Origin: Cristatella mucedo
Lineage: Eukaryota; Bryozoa; Phylactolaemata; Cristatellidae
Assembly: GCA_009760855.2 (NCBI GenBank)
Contig: WPIO01000004.1
Location: forward strand, 10,977,501-11,041,500
Direction of reading: 5' to 3'
Length of the DNA: 64,000 bases
Shown here: piece after piece, positions 1-12,535 of the stretch
How positions within the stretch are numbered: position 1 is the first letter of the stretch
Layout: every line of letters starts with the position of its first letter
Translations under genes and position numbers: made by a program
Notes under the pieces: model-generated
Told to the model about the DNA's origin: nothing
Database searches by the model: none
What the model saw: the letters and a program-made list of their open reading frames with translations, nothing else

Positions 1-1620
1 GATGAGTGGCAGCCAATACAGCCCCGGCAAATGCAAAATGCTTGCATCTGAACCTGGATGAATCAGGCTAATCGGCTCGACTAATAGCAAGTATTACCAG
101 TACATACCTGCATCAAATCAAGCAGGCTCACAAGCAGGAGGCCATGCAAACAGCATATGCTCTTGCATGCCTGTGCATTTATACTGATAGGCATCGGGCA
201 AGCATCTGCTTGCCAAATGTCAGCTCGGTTCTAATGGCCAAACAAGGTTAACAGGAAGAGAACGTCTTGCCATACTGAATTTGATAGTGCTGAAGACCTT
301 ATCCAACACGCTAGAATGCCCTTACACACGTGACAAGTCCGTGCATTATAACAGGCAAGCTGATCTGGTAGTTCTGCTTGGTTTTTAATTTCAACCATCA
401 AAACATCGTAAGTTTTTAGAGCTGGTGCTCTCCGGGGTCAAGGTCAAGACAACAGCAAGGACAAGGCACGGTTTCATGCACAGGCACACATTCAGAATCT
501 TGCTTATGGATCACGTGCTAGACCAGTCATAAAGGAAGGACAGAGCTATGTCAACAGTCAGCCATGCCAAAGGATGTTCATACTCCCTACCTGCTCGCCT
601 AACCCAAGGCTCAAATGTCTAACACGATTCACATAAGAGAGCATTATGTGACACCGTTAAAAGTGTGCTATCGAACAAGATCAGGAAGCATGGGCAAGCA
701 CCAGCCACCTGCTAGCCACTACCAGAGAGATATCGGCTTCCATATCCACAAAACTTAAGTTTCCCACTCTGCAGCATTGGCCCTTGCAATGACACAAGGC
801 ACTCCAGTGATTACCACTCCTTTATAGAGAAGTGGCCTAGATGTGAGCTTGAATACAATTTCTAGTTGGATTCAGTGGTGGCAAAGACGTGAGCATTAGA
901 AAGAGAGAGAGCATGAGAGAGAGAGAGAGAGAGAGAGAGAGCGATGTATGGTATGAGGAATGGAGTTCAGACGTTGGTTGTCAGATCCTATGATATGCCC
1001 TTCATTCATTAACAACAGGCCACTAGCAAATATACAGCAGATGGGGCTAGCTCTAGCAATCGGCATTTGAGATCACAGATCGGAGGTTTGGCACAAGTGC
1101 GGAAGCAACAGTGCTGCACCGAAATGTTAGCACGCCCAAAGTCTTCAAATACATGGTTGATCAATTCTGGTCACTTCCAGGTCCAAACAATAGTCACTTC
1201 AGGACAAATGTAAACGTAACTAATGGCAAGTAAATAAAGAGTTAAAGCTTTGGATAGGAATTTGCCAAAGGTCTACTTTCCGGGAGGGGCAGAGTTTTGT
1301 ACTCCGGTAGTTGGTTTAGGATTTTTTATTGTTATATTTATCAGTCAGACGGTTGACCTCAATGGGCATGTGATTATTTTGAAAAACTAACGTTTTTTCA
1401 AAGTTTAAAGTGATATTCGGGTGTCTGCTTAAAGGCTGAGCAGGTTTTACATACAAAGTTCACCAAAAAAAAGCCACTTCATTGGCAATATATACACAAA
1501 GACTCATATTATTGATCACAAGGTACTACTTATGGTGTAAATATCTTACAAAATAAGTTTATGTGAAAAAACAAACTTGAAATGTGGACAATTTTTTGCA
1601 CTTTCCACCCTAAAGCCTAT
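1..1620. other. No gene recognised; short GA repeat
   Basis: I see no convincing coding exon and no copy of the window's repeat families here. A GA microsatellite lies at about 915-941. The 3' exons of the minus-strand GIPC gene (last exon found at 10738) could lie here or beyond the window. I searched by eye for its conserved C-terminal motifs on the minus strand and did not find them. Confidence 0.4.
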
Positions 1621-1902
1621 TTAGGACAGCATTTATTGGGTCCCTGTGATTCATCCTTTATGTGCTTATGCGTGCTGACACTGTGCATGCTACCACTAAC
1701 CAAACTTGTATGTTGACCCTGTGCATGTCACCCCTAACCATGTTATTCATGTTGTTTATCAAGCATGATATTATTCACCATTCAATCGCATTTCCCTTTG
1801 CAGCAAATGTAAAGCGCCTAGAAATAGATTGAGTTTTGAGGGGGCGTTATCAAGTGTATTATTACTATTATTATTGCTATATTATTATTATTATTATTAT
1901 TA
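1621..1902 (+). repeat. L2-like LINE, 3' end
   Basis: This is the 3' untranslated end of the dominant L2-like LINE of the window. It runs from a block around GGGTCCCTGTGATTC, through a CATGCACAGTGTCAGCA-related block, to GCAAATGTAAAGCGCCTAGA and a (TATTA)n tail. The same blocks recur at 4.4-4.6, 15.4, 20.7, 26.1, 30.4, 30.9 and 48.7 kb. Confidence 0.8.
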
Positions 1903-1904
1903 AA

Positions 1905-2275
1905 GCCACATTCAGTTGGGATTCTTGCTTCTGTTTTGCTTCAGTCTCTGGTGTATACATCACTAACACAAGAAGGGCAGTCCAAGACATAAGCAAGAAT
2001 AAACGAAGACTAATAAGCTGAGCATGGTTCTACTTCTTGGCCAAGACCTAGGCAAGTCTGAACGAACAAACGAATAATCATAGGCACCATCTAAGGTTTT
2101 CTTCATTGCTTTGAAAAGCACGGCGGACAATTCGACCGGTAAAATCATCAAAGCCTTCCAGGGGAGTCCACATTTATGGAGCATGTCAAGCACGTTAGAA
2201 TAGAATGGGATAATGAGGCGGCAGGCGATAAAGGCAATCGTGGAAGGTTAACATTCACCGGGAGGTACATCGTGG
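1905..2275 (-). repeat. Unclassified dispersed repeat, copy 1
   Basis: Read on the minus strand, this segment aligns with 59170-59545 on the plus strand over about 350 bases. Shared landmarks are GGTCGA near a CCGGTCGA block, a GATGG(T/C)GCCTA block, AAGTA(G/A)AACCATGCTCA, GTCTTGGAC and ACACCAGAGACTGAAGCA. The minus strand has an open frame of 76 codons (1963-2193) that I do not recognise. It is probably a degraded transposable element of unknown class. Confidence 0.55.
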
Positions 2276-2460
2276 TGGGCCATTCCACCTACCTAACAAA
2301 AACATTTCCCATGATCACTCTGGGACCGAAACAAGTAGGAAGCAAGACTTTGGAGAGGGGAAAACGGACCGTGTAAACTTCCTAAAAGAAGGAACACCGA
2401 AGTAACTCAAAAGCAGGACAGAAGCAAGATGCACAGCATAAACCACTGACTAAGCTAAAT

Positions 2461-4617
2461 GTGCGCCCTCGCCAAGACGGCCTACGGTTTACCACATACA
2501 CTAAACTAGCTAGATCTACTAAGCGCATACTTGAGAAAGCGTATAAAAGATCAGGACTGACTGTCCACCGTCAAGCATACGAGGACTACTGTAGATCATA
2601 CCAATCGATCCTAGCAAAGGCCAAGTCCAGCTTCTACAAAAAATATTGTTAAATCACAGATGCACATTGCAAAAATGCTGATGTCTAACATCAACCATCT
2701 TCTTAACCTCTCCCGGGTTAGCTCCTTACCTAGTGACCCTTGTGATGACCCAGCCGATGGTTTTTCTCTAGCTTCTTAGTCAGCCAGATAGACAATATCT
2801 GAGAGTCAATTCCTAAGGTTGAAGCATCCCTTCTGGACTTAGATCACTCAATTACACCGACACAGGCCTCCTGTCTATCGATTCCATGCACTACCTTGAT
2901 GTCTACGTTCAAGGAGGCCACGAGTGAACTTATCCTGAAATTCATCTCCCAGTCAAAGAGGACTACTAGTCCTCAAGACCCTATTTCCCATTGTCCCACT
3001 TCTACGATGCTTAAATCTGCTGCTGCCAAGCATAACCAGCATAACAAATATGTTCTTAGCCCCAGGTCATGTCCCCCCCACCTTTCTAAAATGCTGTTCT
3101 TAGGCCACTAATTAAGAAACTAGACCATGAAGACTTGAGCAACTTCTGCCTAGTCTCCCTCCTCCCGTTCCTATCTAAGACACTGGAAGGAGTCGTCGCA
3201 GACTACCTGAACTCGTACACTGAAACCTCAAACCTTGCAAGTAAGTTCCAGTCTGGGTTAAGAGCTAATCATTCCACAGAGTCAGCATCGCTTTGGGCGA
3301 ATAATGGCCTACTTATGAATGCAGACTTAGAGTCTTAGGTAGAGTCTCTCTGCTTGTTCTTTCGGCAGCTTTCGATACTATTGATCACAAAGTCCTTCTT
3401 GACGGTCTCGAATCTCACCTGGGCATAATTGGCAATCCACTGCAATGGTTCAGGCCCTATCTCAGTAGGAGACTCAAGTGTATTGATGTGAATGGGCAAA
3501 AATCATCCGAGGAAACACATTAGTGCAGGGTACCTCAAGGCACTGGTGCTCGGTCTGCTTCTTTTAACGGTTTATACCCTCCCTCTTCCCGATGTAATCG
3601 CAAAGCACAATCTATGCGGATGACACTCAGTTGTACCTTTGCTTTGATCCCTCCCAGCCCTCGAGCACGGCGAATTCTCTATACACCCTTGCTGCATGTT
3701 TTGATGACATCTGTACATGGATGGCAAGCGTTCTTAAATTGAATGACGAAAAAACCAACTTAATAGTTATGGGCAAACCAAGTGTGATTCGGAAATGGGA
3801 AAACTTATGCTTAAAAACGGCTTTGCCAGCAATCTCCTGTTGAATCTGCGTGAAATCTAGGTGTCATGTTCCAAAGGGCCTTTCATTAGACGACCACAGT
3901 CAAGTCTGCATACTTTCAGCTACATAACATTGCTGAAATTCGGGCATTCTTAGACAGGGATACTACATCAAAACTGGTCCATGCATTTGTGCCATCCGTC
4001 TCGACTTCCGTATTTCACTGCTTGCTGGTCTACCGACTAGTGCAATCAGGCCCTTACAACTGGTGCAAAACTCTGCAGCTAGGCTCGTCTGTCGTGAACG
4101 TCGAAGTTGCCACATCACATCACTTCTCACCGACCTGCACAGGCTCCGATCAAACAGAGTATAGACTTCAAGGTTCTGCCACTTACTTTTAGGTTCCTTC
4201 ATTCTCTGGCTCCAGCCTACCTATCTGAACTACTCCCCACCACTCGATAAATCGTAGAACTTGTTCTGACTAGAATCGTTTAGGAATACCTCGTCCGAAC
4301 TTCAAAACTGTTGAAGACCATGCCATTAGTTCGTATGCTCCCAAAGCCTGGAACTCACTACCAACACACGTCGAAACGTCCCCTGACATGACAGAATTTC
4401 AAAAGAAGTTTAAAACGCACCTGTTTATTACAGCATTTGGTGGGTCTTTGTGATTCGTCTTTCGTGTGCATAAACCTACTTGTACTGGGCATGTTGCTTG
4501 TGGATGTTACCACAAATTATTTGGTAATACTTTCTATACAGCATTTGTAAAGTGCCCAGAAAGAGAGTCAGTTCTTTGAGGGCGATACAGAAATGTATTA
4601 TTATTATTATTAATAAA
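2461..4617 (+). pseudogene. L2-like LINE, degenerate RT and 3' end
   Basis: This is a long but broken non-LTR retrotransposon. Broken frames give the endonuclease-RT linker (GLTVHRQAYEDYCRSY near 2550), the RT entry region (LPFLSKTLEGVVADYLN near 3170), a SAFDTIDHKVLLDGLESHLG-type block near 3370 and the LKLNDEKTNLIVMG block near 3740. The C-terminal VQNSAARLV-type region is near 4070. It ends in the family 3' tail with CCCAGAAAGAGAGTCAGTTC and a (TTA)n run. Many frameshifts and stops make it inactive. The L2 assignment rests on the RT and C-terminal motifs. Confidence 0.8.
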
Positions 4618-4964
4618 GTAGCAGAGATTATCTGAATTTGCCCATGAACAAGCTTGTGACAGCTACGGAGCTCTGTGACAGTCATCCGAACCACCTGTAG
4701 TCGGGCTGGGTAGTGAGGTGATCGAGCAACAAGTCTGCTGGCTCCAACAACAAACACTTTATTCAGAAACCAGGCCAGCCAAGCACAGTCTATGCACTCT
4801 AGACGGCTGCTGTCGAGCGGCCTGGCCCTTTCCCCCTTTTGCACTGTCGATCCATTGTTTGCTCTGAGCCCACTTGTCAGCGAGAGGCAGCTTTTGGTGC
4901 CAATGCACGGATTTGTGCCGGACTGCCCAGTCATCTGCCGAGAACCGTTGTCTGTCGTGATTTG
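4618..4964. other. Unassigned spacer between two LINE tails
   Basis: This stretch carries overlapping short open frames on both strands that look like chance. On the minus strand there is an AATAAA (about 4760) followed about 65 bases later by CCCGACTACA. That resembles the end of an LTR, but no partner repeat or target duplication was found. Confidence 0.3.
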
Positions 4965-5108
4965 CCCTTTGTGAACTTATGCCTGCTGACACTACATATT
5001 ATCACTAATAATTGTATACACTAACCATATGGTCATACTTCCTTTACAGGACATGTAAAGTGCCTAGAAAGCGATTAAGCTCTCTGAGAGTGCTTTACAA
5101 ACAAATTA
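4965..5108 (+). repeat. L2-like LINE 3' fragment
   Basis: This is a diverged copy of the family 3' end: CTGCTGACACT, then GGACATGTAAAGTGCCTAGAAAGCGATTAAGCTCTCTGAGAG. It is short and old. Confidence 0.65.
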
Positions 5109-5818
5109 CTATTTTTAAATGATATCCTTTCGATGAACCGCAAAAGCCCTAATTATGTGCTCAAAACCACGGCCTTCAGTTGATGGAAGATTTTTCCACA
5201 GATAATTATTTCCTAATCACTTGTATTGCCACCTGCATATGTAACCCATTTGTCACTCAGCTACTTACCTGCCTTAAGTAAACTAGGACGCATTTTGAAG
5301 GAAGCATGGCTACTCAAAGCTTGCTAAAAAGGCTGCAAGGATATGACAATATGCCACATGACATCGACATTTCTAGAAACTTCCGGTCACGTCCTTTAAA
5401 GGTCGAGGCTTAAATCAGCACCGTGCAAATATATTCCTGGCTATGGACTCGGAGCAGAGGCTACTTGGCTAGAGCAACGGTTGGGCTGCGGCTCCGATGC
5501 ACAGGCTACTGCCGCTCCTCTCATAGCTCAGACCAGGTTGTGACAACACCGGTTTCCACAGCCGAACATTTCACGTCTGACCATGCATGTACACTTGTAT
5601 AGCTGGCGGCAAACGTTCACACAATATTGAGCCAGATGCGAGTTAGTTTTTCTTCCCCAGAATGTCCACGACTTTACATGTGACTGCACTGGCGGTACAT
5701 CATGCGGATTCAATAGAGAATAGTGCAACTTCGTTAGACAGCAATTAAAGGATCGATGGTAAAAACGTTCACACAGTATGGCATTTCAAAGCATTAGGTA
5801 TGGCAGCATGTCATAAAC

Positions 5819-5862
5819 ACAAACACACACAAACACAAACACACACACACACACACACACAA
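5819..5862. repeat. (CA)n microsatellite
   Basis: A CA-rich simple repeat: AAACACACAC repeated, then a pure (AC) run at 5838-5861. Confidence 0.9.
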
Positions 5863-5899
5863 GCACATTCAAGTATATGGACCAACACATGCATACACA

Positions 5900-7110
5900 T
5901 ATATACGTGCAAGCTTTATTTTGCAATTTATTCCAGTGTATAGTAGTCAGAGAGCAGCTGGTATTCTCTGGCCCTGCCAACTCTAGTGAATCTATCAGCC
6001 CAATTCTCTGCATCGCCTGCAACTCTCTCAATCGATCTAGAAGGTGAAAATTTTTTTTCGGTCAGTAACCACCAGCTAAGCAGGATGGGTGTTTGACCGA
6101 TAGGCTTGGGAGAGGTGTAGTTTAAGGGCAGCTCAAGCTTTAACTTCGTCGATGGCTTCATCGTTTGGAAGCTTGACTGTAGACGATCGAGGCAAATTAG
6201 CTTAGCCTTCTGTGCTTCACGTGTCCCTGCATGACCCCCCCTTGATAAGAAGGCAGTGGGCATAGTAACCGTTCTTGACATTTTCCTGGCTCTAGAAGCA
6301 GGCAGGTAGACTGAGCACCTAGACATTAGGTGCAACCTACCCAAGTGGTAGACATTACAGCCCTGCATCGGGATTTTTCGATCAGTCCAACGATGTCAGT
6401 GATAAGTACAGCTTGGCACGAAATCCTTCCTTGCACTCCTCCCACCAACAGCACTACCACGAATGCCATCCTATGTCAACCGAGGCAGCTACTGCTAATC
6501 TGCATTTAGAACTGGGAATCTCCAACAACGTCTGACAAATTGGTAGGATTAGCATTGCTGCCAAACTCCCAGCATGCAGTGGTGGGACAGGGTTCAGGGC
6601 AGGACAGAGCCCAATAATGCCAACGTGGCTTGGCTGACCAATTTGACTCCACGAAGGCATCCGGGCAGTGGTGCACAAGAACACCAAGGCAACCAATCGT
6701 GGTGACGACCTGCAAGCCAGCAGATAACACAAAACTCTTTCGACAAGTGAAAGGTTTCTGCTTTAGCCAGAGGAAAGACACAGCCAGCGATTGGGGTAGT
6801 GGGCAAGTGAGAGCTCTTGTAGGTGGCCTGGATTGAGACCAACCAGCATAATGGACTCGACTAATGGGAGTGCCAAACCATGTAGTGCCATTAAGCCCGA
6901 TTAGCCAGCTGAGCTTTCTGCCGACCAGAGGCCAAAAAAGTTTAGGGCTTTGGCCCATCATCCACGGTGAGCCTCCGAGGCAAGCCTTCCCTGGCACACC
7001 TCAGGCATTTTGTGAAAACCTTCTCAGCACATGGCTACAAAGATCCGACGTTGAACGAGTGGAGGGGCCGGGCATTGAACTTCTGAGCGCTACGGGTAAG
7101 GTATGAGAAG
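5900..7110 (-). other. Open frames of unknown origin
   Basis: The minus strand keeps open frames of 146 codons (5928-6368) and 163 codons (6506-6997), with further overlapping frames. I recognise no domain in them. The plus strand also has frames of 68 and 80 codons here, so some openness is probably chance. It could be an eroded transposon. No splice sites or family motifs support a host gene. Confidence 0.2.
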
Positions 7111-7162
7111 AGAAAAGTTCCAGCCATTTCACCAGCAGCAGCCCACCACCGGGTTGCAGATC

Positions 7163-7345
7163 AATGGGCAGCCTTGCTGGTTTGGCCCAGTGGTTAAAAG
7201 TGCTTGCCCTTAATGACCGAGGTCAAGGTGAATGTATTCGATTATGGAGATTGCTGCTGGAGCCCTGTGGCATAAATGAAAAGCTTGAATAGAGATTAAG
7301 CTCTCTTAGGGCAGTATACAAATGAAATCCCTACTAATTAAATGA
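7163..7345 (+). repeat. tRNA-derived SINE (family 1)
   Basis: The head GCTGGTTTGGCCCAGTGGTTAA contains an A-box-like block and is followed by GACCGAGGTC. The copy ends with AATAGAGATTAAGCTCTCTTAGGGCAGTATACAAATGA. The same unit recurs at 36.2, 41.5, 46.4 and 54.7 kb on the plus strand, and at 32.4, 48.6 and 55.7 kb on the minus strand. Confidence 0.75.
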
Positions 7346-7439
7346 GAGTCCATAATGTAATGTATCTCCGTCTGTAACTCCACAAAGTCATAAAGACCAT
7401 GGGGGTGTTACGCAGGAGAGTTTTTTATAGCACACTCAC

Positions 7440-7960
7440 GGCCTCAGTGGCTTTCGGTACTCATTCGGTAGCCAACAGACTTCGTCTCACGCAACAATGA
7501 GAAAGTGGGAAGCATAGCAGAGTCAGGAGAGCAGTTGAGGTAGTGAGTAGCACGGAAGTAGCAGCTCAGGACCGCTGAAAAGGATGAGCCATAGTTGGCA
7601 GTAGGAGAGTAGTTGTCGTTGCATAAGAATTGTGGAAGCAAGTTCCATAGTCTAGGACCTGCAGAGCTAAAGCTAATGTTGCCAACGGTCTTTAAACGGA
7701 GGAATGGGACAACTAATGTATTGTCCACACAGGACCTGAGGGCGCGAACAGGCTGAAACTGCTGCAGCAGTTCAGCTAGGTATGGAGGAGCCAAGCCGTG
7801 GTGGGCCTTGTGGGTCAGCGTAAGAACTTGGCTCTGTATCCGTTGCTCAACCGGAATCCATCCTAACTCTTTTAGCAAAGGAGACACGTGCTCAAACCTC
7901 CGGGACTTAAGACTAGCCTTGCAGCCGTAGCTGTCACTGGGCAAGATGGCGGCCATACTT
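7440..7960 (-). pseudogene. LINE ORF2 C-terminus, second L2/CR1-like family
   Basis: A minus-strand frame of 170 codons (7444-7956) encodes the region after the RT of an L2/CR1-type LINE. It shows HVSPLLKELGWIPVEQRIQ, ALTHKAHHGLAPPYL-like wording and an AGPRLWNLLP block near its end. It differs from the dominant family. Its last bases (GTTGGCTACCGAATGAGTACCGAAAGCC on the minus strand) recur near 31826-31857. It is 5'-truncated, which is typical of LINE insertion. Confidence 0.7.
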
Positions 7961-8057
7961 CCGGGCGTGGAGTGTATTAGACGTATACATTTATGTACAG
8001 TACTGTGTTTCTACCGTGACTCAGCAAAGCAAATTCACGGGTAGTATAAAATTTAGT

Positions 8058-8091
8058 ATATACATATATATATATACTAAATTATGATTTA

Positions 8092-8126
<35 letters not shown>

Positions 8127-8135
8127 AGTATATAT
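8058..8135. repeat. (TA)n-rich low-complexity stretch
   Basis: Runs of TATATA with interspersed AATTTAGTATA sit immediately left of the foldback element. They could be its TA-rich target. Confidence 0.85.
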
Positions 8136-9097
8136 ACTCAGGCGCAAAAAATCCTTGCAATATGGCCACCGATGCTTTGACTGTAAACTAATTCGAGTAA
8201 GAAGAGGGCTTATTATGATGATAGAGGTGTTGAAGTTACTCGAAGCATGTGAAAATATTGATTGACGACCTCAAAGCTAACATACATGCATTTAGTGTGT
8301 TTAAACATACTAAACAATTGTTATGACCTCCCTTGTCTGGCTAGGAATAGGGGTTGCTAGCTACTGCATTGGCTCTTCTGCTGTAGCACATTCCAAAGAG
8401 CCTGCGTTTTATTGAAAAGGTCGGCTACTGGTGTAGGCTGAACCCCCGGCCTCAGCCGCCTGTCTATATCGCTCAATAGTCGCTCTACAAAGCTCAAATC
8501 AGGCTACTTGTTGGGCTACTACACCAGCACCAAACAAGGATTCCTCAAAGAGTACTTTACTCAAGTCCTTGTTAGTCGAGAAAAGTGAATTTCGAGGCTA
8601 AATACTCTATTTGGGATCGTTAAATTTGGCAACAAGATAACGACCCTATGAAAACTGCCTGGCAGGTGAAGTACTTTTGACGAATCCTTATTTGGTGCTA
8701 GAGCAGTTGCTCAGCCAGCTGCCTAATTTGAACCATATGCAACTACTATGGAGCAATATAGACAGGCAGCAGAGGCCGGGTGTTCAGCCTAAACCAGTAG
8801 GCGACCTTTTCAGTAACACTCGGGCTCAGTGGAATGTGCTACTGTAGAAGAGACGGCAAAGAAGCTGGCAGCCTCTATTCCTGGCCAGACAAGTGAGGTC
8901 ATACATAATCGTGGTGGGACGATGTCACATTAAACACATACACACCAAAAGTGTATGTGCTGGTCTTTAGATTGACACATATTTTCACGTTTCGCATAAC
9001 TTTAGTATGCCTGACATTGTAGTAAACCCTCTTATTACCCGAATTAATTTAGTCACAGTAGCGGCAGCCATACTGCGAGGATTTTTTGTGCCCGAGT
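8136..9097. mobile_element. Foldback (long inverted-repeat) element
   Basis: The left arm (about 8136-8565) is the imperfect reverse complement of the right arm (about 8668-9097), with a loop of about 100 bases. Ends match: left ACTCAGGCGCAAAAAATCC, right (reverse complement) ACTCGGGCACAAAAAATCC. Inner blocks also match, for example GGCTAGGAATAGGGG with CCTCTATTCCTGGCC, and CACCAAACAAGGATTCCTC with its right-arm partner. Both ends abut TATATA. No coding capacity is seen, so it is a non-autonomous, MITE-like foldback element; the superfamily is undetermined. Confidence 0.8.
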
Positions 9098-9788
9098 GTA
9101 TATATGAATAGACTGACCAGATCACAATGCCGGCAGTCTTTATCTATGAAAGCTCTGCAGGTAAACATTACTGACAACAACAAGGTGCCACTCCCACACA
9201 TTCACCAGACTCCATCATAGGCATCACGAATGCACACACAGGCATGCAAAAGTACTCGGAAACGTGAAAACAGGCACACATGTGTGTATGCACATACATG
9301 TGCATAAGAACAATTTCCCATTTGCTTTAACATCTTTGGACTCATTCAGCTTTGCATTTCGACACCTCACCTGGTATGCACATGAGCACGCAAGGAAAGC
9401 ATCAAAGGCGAAAGGAAGCCTGCATCAAAGACCACGTGACAGACTGACGTCAGGGCCACGAAGGCAGATGTAAGGCAAGTGTCAGGGCCTAAACATAGTT
9501 AGATTACCAGTTAAGGTAGCAATCCTTTGAGGAACCACTTTCAGCTGCACAAGAACTTCGTTGCATGCATGCATATCCTCAGGACCAAACCACACATCCT
9601 AGAGATGGTAGGTTGCCATGGTAGGTTGTCCTGGTTGCATCCTAGAGATGGCACGTTCCATACTAGATTACCATGTTAAGTAGAAGATCGACGAGACCCA
9701 TGATCACACATAGTTCCCAAGCTCTTCCTTGCTCACCCGTCCCTTGTTCTTCCCACCTTTTCCTTAATCCTTTTCTTTCTTTCCTCCA

Positions 9789-9790
<2 letters not shown>
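9098..9790. other. No gene recognised
   Basis: The stretch contains only short open frames. There is a small local repeat of CATCCTAGAGATGG near 9596 and 9639. I see nothing else in it. Confidence 0.4.
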
Positions 9791-9868
<78 letters not shown>

Positions 9869-10070
9869 CACCGCTCCCACTCTGTCGTCTCTGTGTCTCT
9901 CTATTTCTCTGTGTCTCTCTGTGTCTCTGTCTCCGTGTCCCTCTGTCTTTCTCTCTCTCTCTCTCACTATCTCTGTGTGTGTCTCTCTCTCTCTCTGTCT
10001 CCCTCTTTTTCTCTCTGTCGCTGTCTCTCTCCGTGTCTCTGTCTGTCTGTCCGTCTCTCCCTTTTCATCT
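9791..10070. repeat. (CT)n microsatellite
   Basis: A pure CT run occupies about 9791-9862. It is followed by interrupted CT/CTGT repeats to about 10070. The long open frames over it encode only Ser/Leu or Arg/Glu repeats and are artefacts. Confidence 0.95.
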
Positions 10071-10737
10071 ATTGCTCCTTCCCTCCCTAATTTTTCGTAT
10101 CCCTCCCTCCAACCTCGATCCTACCTCTTCAGCAACCTCTATACAGTACTGCTAGCAGCCAGACAAATTACTGACTTCCAAAATGGCAACCCCCTAAAGC
10201 TACAGCCCCCCAGTCGTGCAATGTCAGTTGGTGCTCTTCGGCAGATTCACGTCTTCCACAAAGTCAGGCCTGCAGATCCTATGTACTACACGAGCTCAAG
10301 TCATACACAATAAGAACATAGCAAGGGCATACCAACAAGGAAGCAGCATCCAGGGTCCTAGCACGCACCGAGCACATTACTGAATGTTTCGCTGGAATTC
10401 GAAGACAAGAAGCAAGATCGACGGAACTGAAACAGCACCAACTACAGAGTAAATGAACAACAATCCCTGCCTCACTGGGAAACGAGCATGGTACGCCGGA
10501 CTCACATCTCTAAGGTCGTGAGTGATAGTTGCCCCAGTTTCTAAACATGCTCCAAGCGATCGGGCCAATGACAGATTTACAGCTCAAAACCGGATAGTGA
10601 AGAGCTTCAGCACACATAGGGGCTTGGTTCACAGCAGGGCAAACAAACGTGGGTCAAGACGATGTCACAGACGACGGCTCCGAGGGGATCTGCGTACATG
10701 GATGCTCAGCTGGTGCACGCAGAGCAAGCCGACTTAC

Positions 10738-12535
10738 CACCTCCATCGTTGCTGGCCCCTTAGATCGCAGGCGAAGGGTTTCCTTGCCACTGCCATAGCC
10801 AGGCTTCCTGCCGGCACCCGAAGCGGTGCTAGCACGGGAAGCGCTGCTAATACTTGCTGCAAAAAGCCGATAGAATAACACTAGACAGTGGCATGCATAC
10901 AATTTTCCATCTAGTATAGTCGGCACAGAGCACAGTGTGAGCTGCACCAGCAATAACACACAGTAAAGAAGATATCATCAGGCCCATTCCATGGCCACAG
11001 CAATCAAGTCCATTTGCCACAGTACAGTCAGACTGTGCTGAGGGGAAAGCATCCTTGCCATGATCTACGAAAAATGCCATCCTTGGCTATGCAGTGATCC
11101 TCATGTTGAGCATGATGAAGCCAGCCAGAAGAGAACCTGAGGACTAGAACCAGAAGAGGACTAGAACCTGATGAGATCTGACAGCACTGCTGGTCAGATC
11201 TCATCCAGCCATTCACAGAAGAAAAGCATGCAAACAGTTGCTGCCACTCAGCTGTGCACATACAACATTTGCACTGATTCGGATTCTCGTGATACATTTG
11301 AGCAAGATGACCAAGTTTCAGACTGTGCCCCATGAGCATGTCCATCTTAATTCAATAAACACTTCGTAGAGAGAACAATCAATTAACACGGCTCAGCATC
11401 GCCTCAGAATCAACTCAGTCGCAAATCGCAAAATCGTCCCAGTCTCGCGAGGCTTGATTTGAATAAGTGGACAGCAGCTGCAGAGCTAATTAAAGAGCTG
11501 CTACTCGAGTGCTCAGCAACAATTGCTAGGTAGCCCCACGGATTTCTTGAGCAGTGTCTCCTGCCTGCCTAGACAAAGCTCACCTAAGCAACGTGGGTGT
11601 CGCTATAATCTACAAGCAGTCATCGCTCCTAATACAACTACAAATCAGACCGGCCACGGCTATCGGAGCAAGCTGTAGCAAATGCTAGCCAAAGCAGACT
11701 TACAGAAACCGCTTTTCTCTGGCTCAACAAGGCGCAGCAGAAATGAGGCACCCCTCGGCAATTCTTTCAGGTACTTGGCAACTTCATAGTGTCTCTTGCC
11801 TGCCATTACGTCAGTGTTAACTCTCTCGATGTGATCTCCTACGTAAATTCCTTCGATCTTGCCGATGATGCTGCCTTCTTTTATCCGCTTGATAAAGGCA
11901 TAGCCAGTGCCATTGTCTGTTATCGTGAGGCCCAGTGCTTCATCAGACTTGGTTATCTCCACCTCTTTCGGGCGGCCTTTGACATGTGCGAAAATAAAGT
12001 CATCTAATCCGATCTGGCTGCCTAGAAGCCGCTCCATGTCAACCTTGTGAGTGTTGAGCGTGCAAAACAAAATCTACAACGTAACAGCACGCACAGCTTC
12101 GACAGATCCTTCAGTTCAAAATACCACCCTATGAGCTGCAGTCGCACAAGCAAAAGCATGGAACTGTTCTCTATCCTCCAGGCCTGGGAAACTGATCGCA
12201 GACGGCTGCCGTCAGAGGCAATGGCATCGCTCGAGCAGCGGCGCACATGCAACTCTTACCTCCTCCGGGTCAATCTTGTGCACCTCGGCAATCTTCTGGT
12301 ACAGCTCCTTAACGCTCGTGAAACCAGTGACCGCGCCTGTTGGACTTCCGTGAGCAAGCTGGCAATGGAACACTAGCTTCGGCTGACTGTCCACCGGGCT
12401 CACATCTTTCCCCGGGCTCTGTGCGGCGTTAGGTTGGGCTGCTTGGGCGGCGTCGCCGAGGCCGTTCTTCTGCTGTCTAACATCCTTCTCCTGACGCAGC
12501 TCTTTATCCTTCTTCTTTGCGCTGAACAGCGGCAT
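10738..12535 (-). CDS. GIPC1: GIPC-family PDZ adaptor (5' three exons)
   Basis: GIPC proteins are cytosolic PDZ adaptors. They link receptors and neuropilin- or RGS-type partners to myosin VI and endosomal trafficking. Three minus-strand coding exons are seen: 12535-12260, 12073-11704 and 10856-10738, in consistent phases (0, 1, 0) and about 255 codons. Exon 1 opens [11 protein letters not shown] and carries [14 protein letters not shown], the GIPC N-terminal homology region. Exon 2 holds [11 protein letters not shown] and the PDZ domain, with [20 protein letters not shown]. Exon 3 has [15 protein letters not shown], as in GIPC just before the helical C-terminal domain. I chose ATG 12535 because it matches the family start; an in-frame ATG at 12616 is possible. 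The C-terminal ~75 residues (AFEEKA onward) were not found. They probably lie at lower coordinates or outside the window. The paralogue (1, 2 or 3) is not certain. Confidence 0.9.

Noticed and set aside
4690-4975. A possible minus-strand solo LTR (AATAAA, then CCCGACTACA)
   Set aside because: No matching LTR start, partner copy or target duplication was found; the similarity is limited to the end motif.
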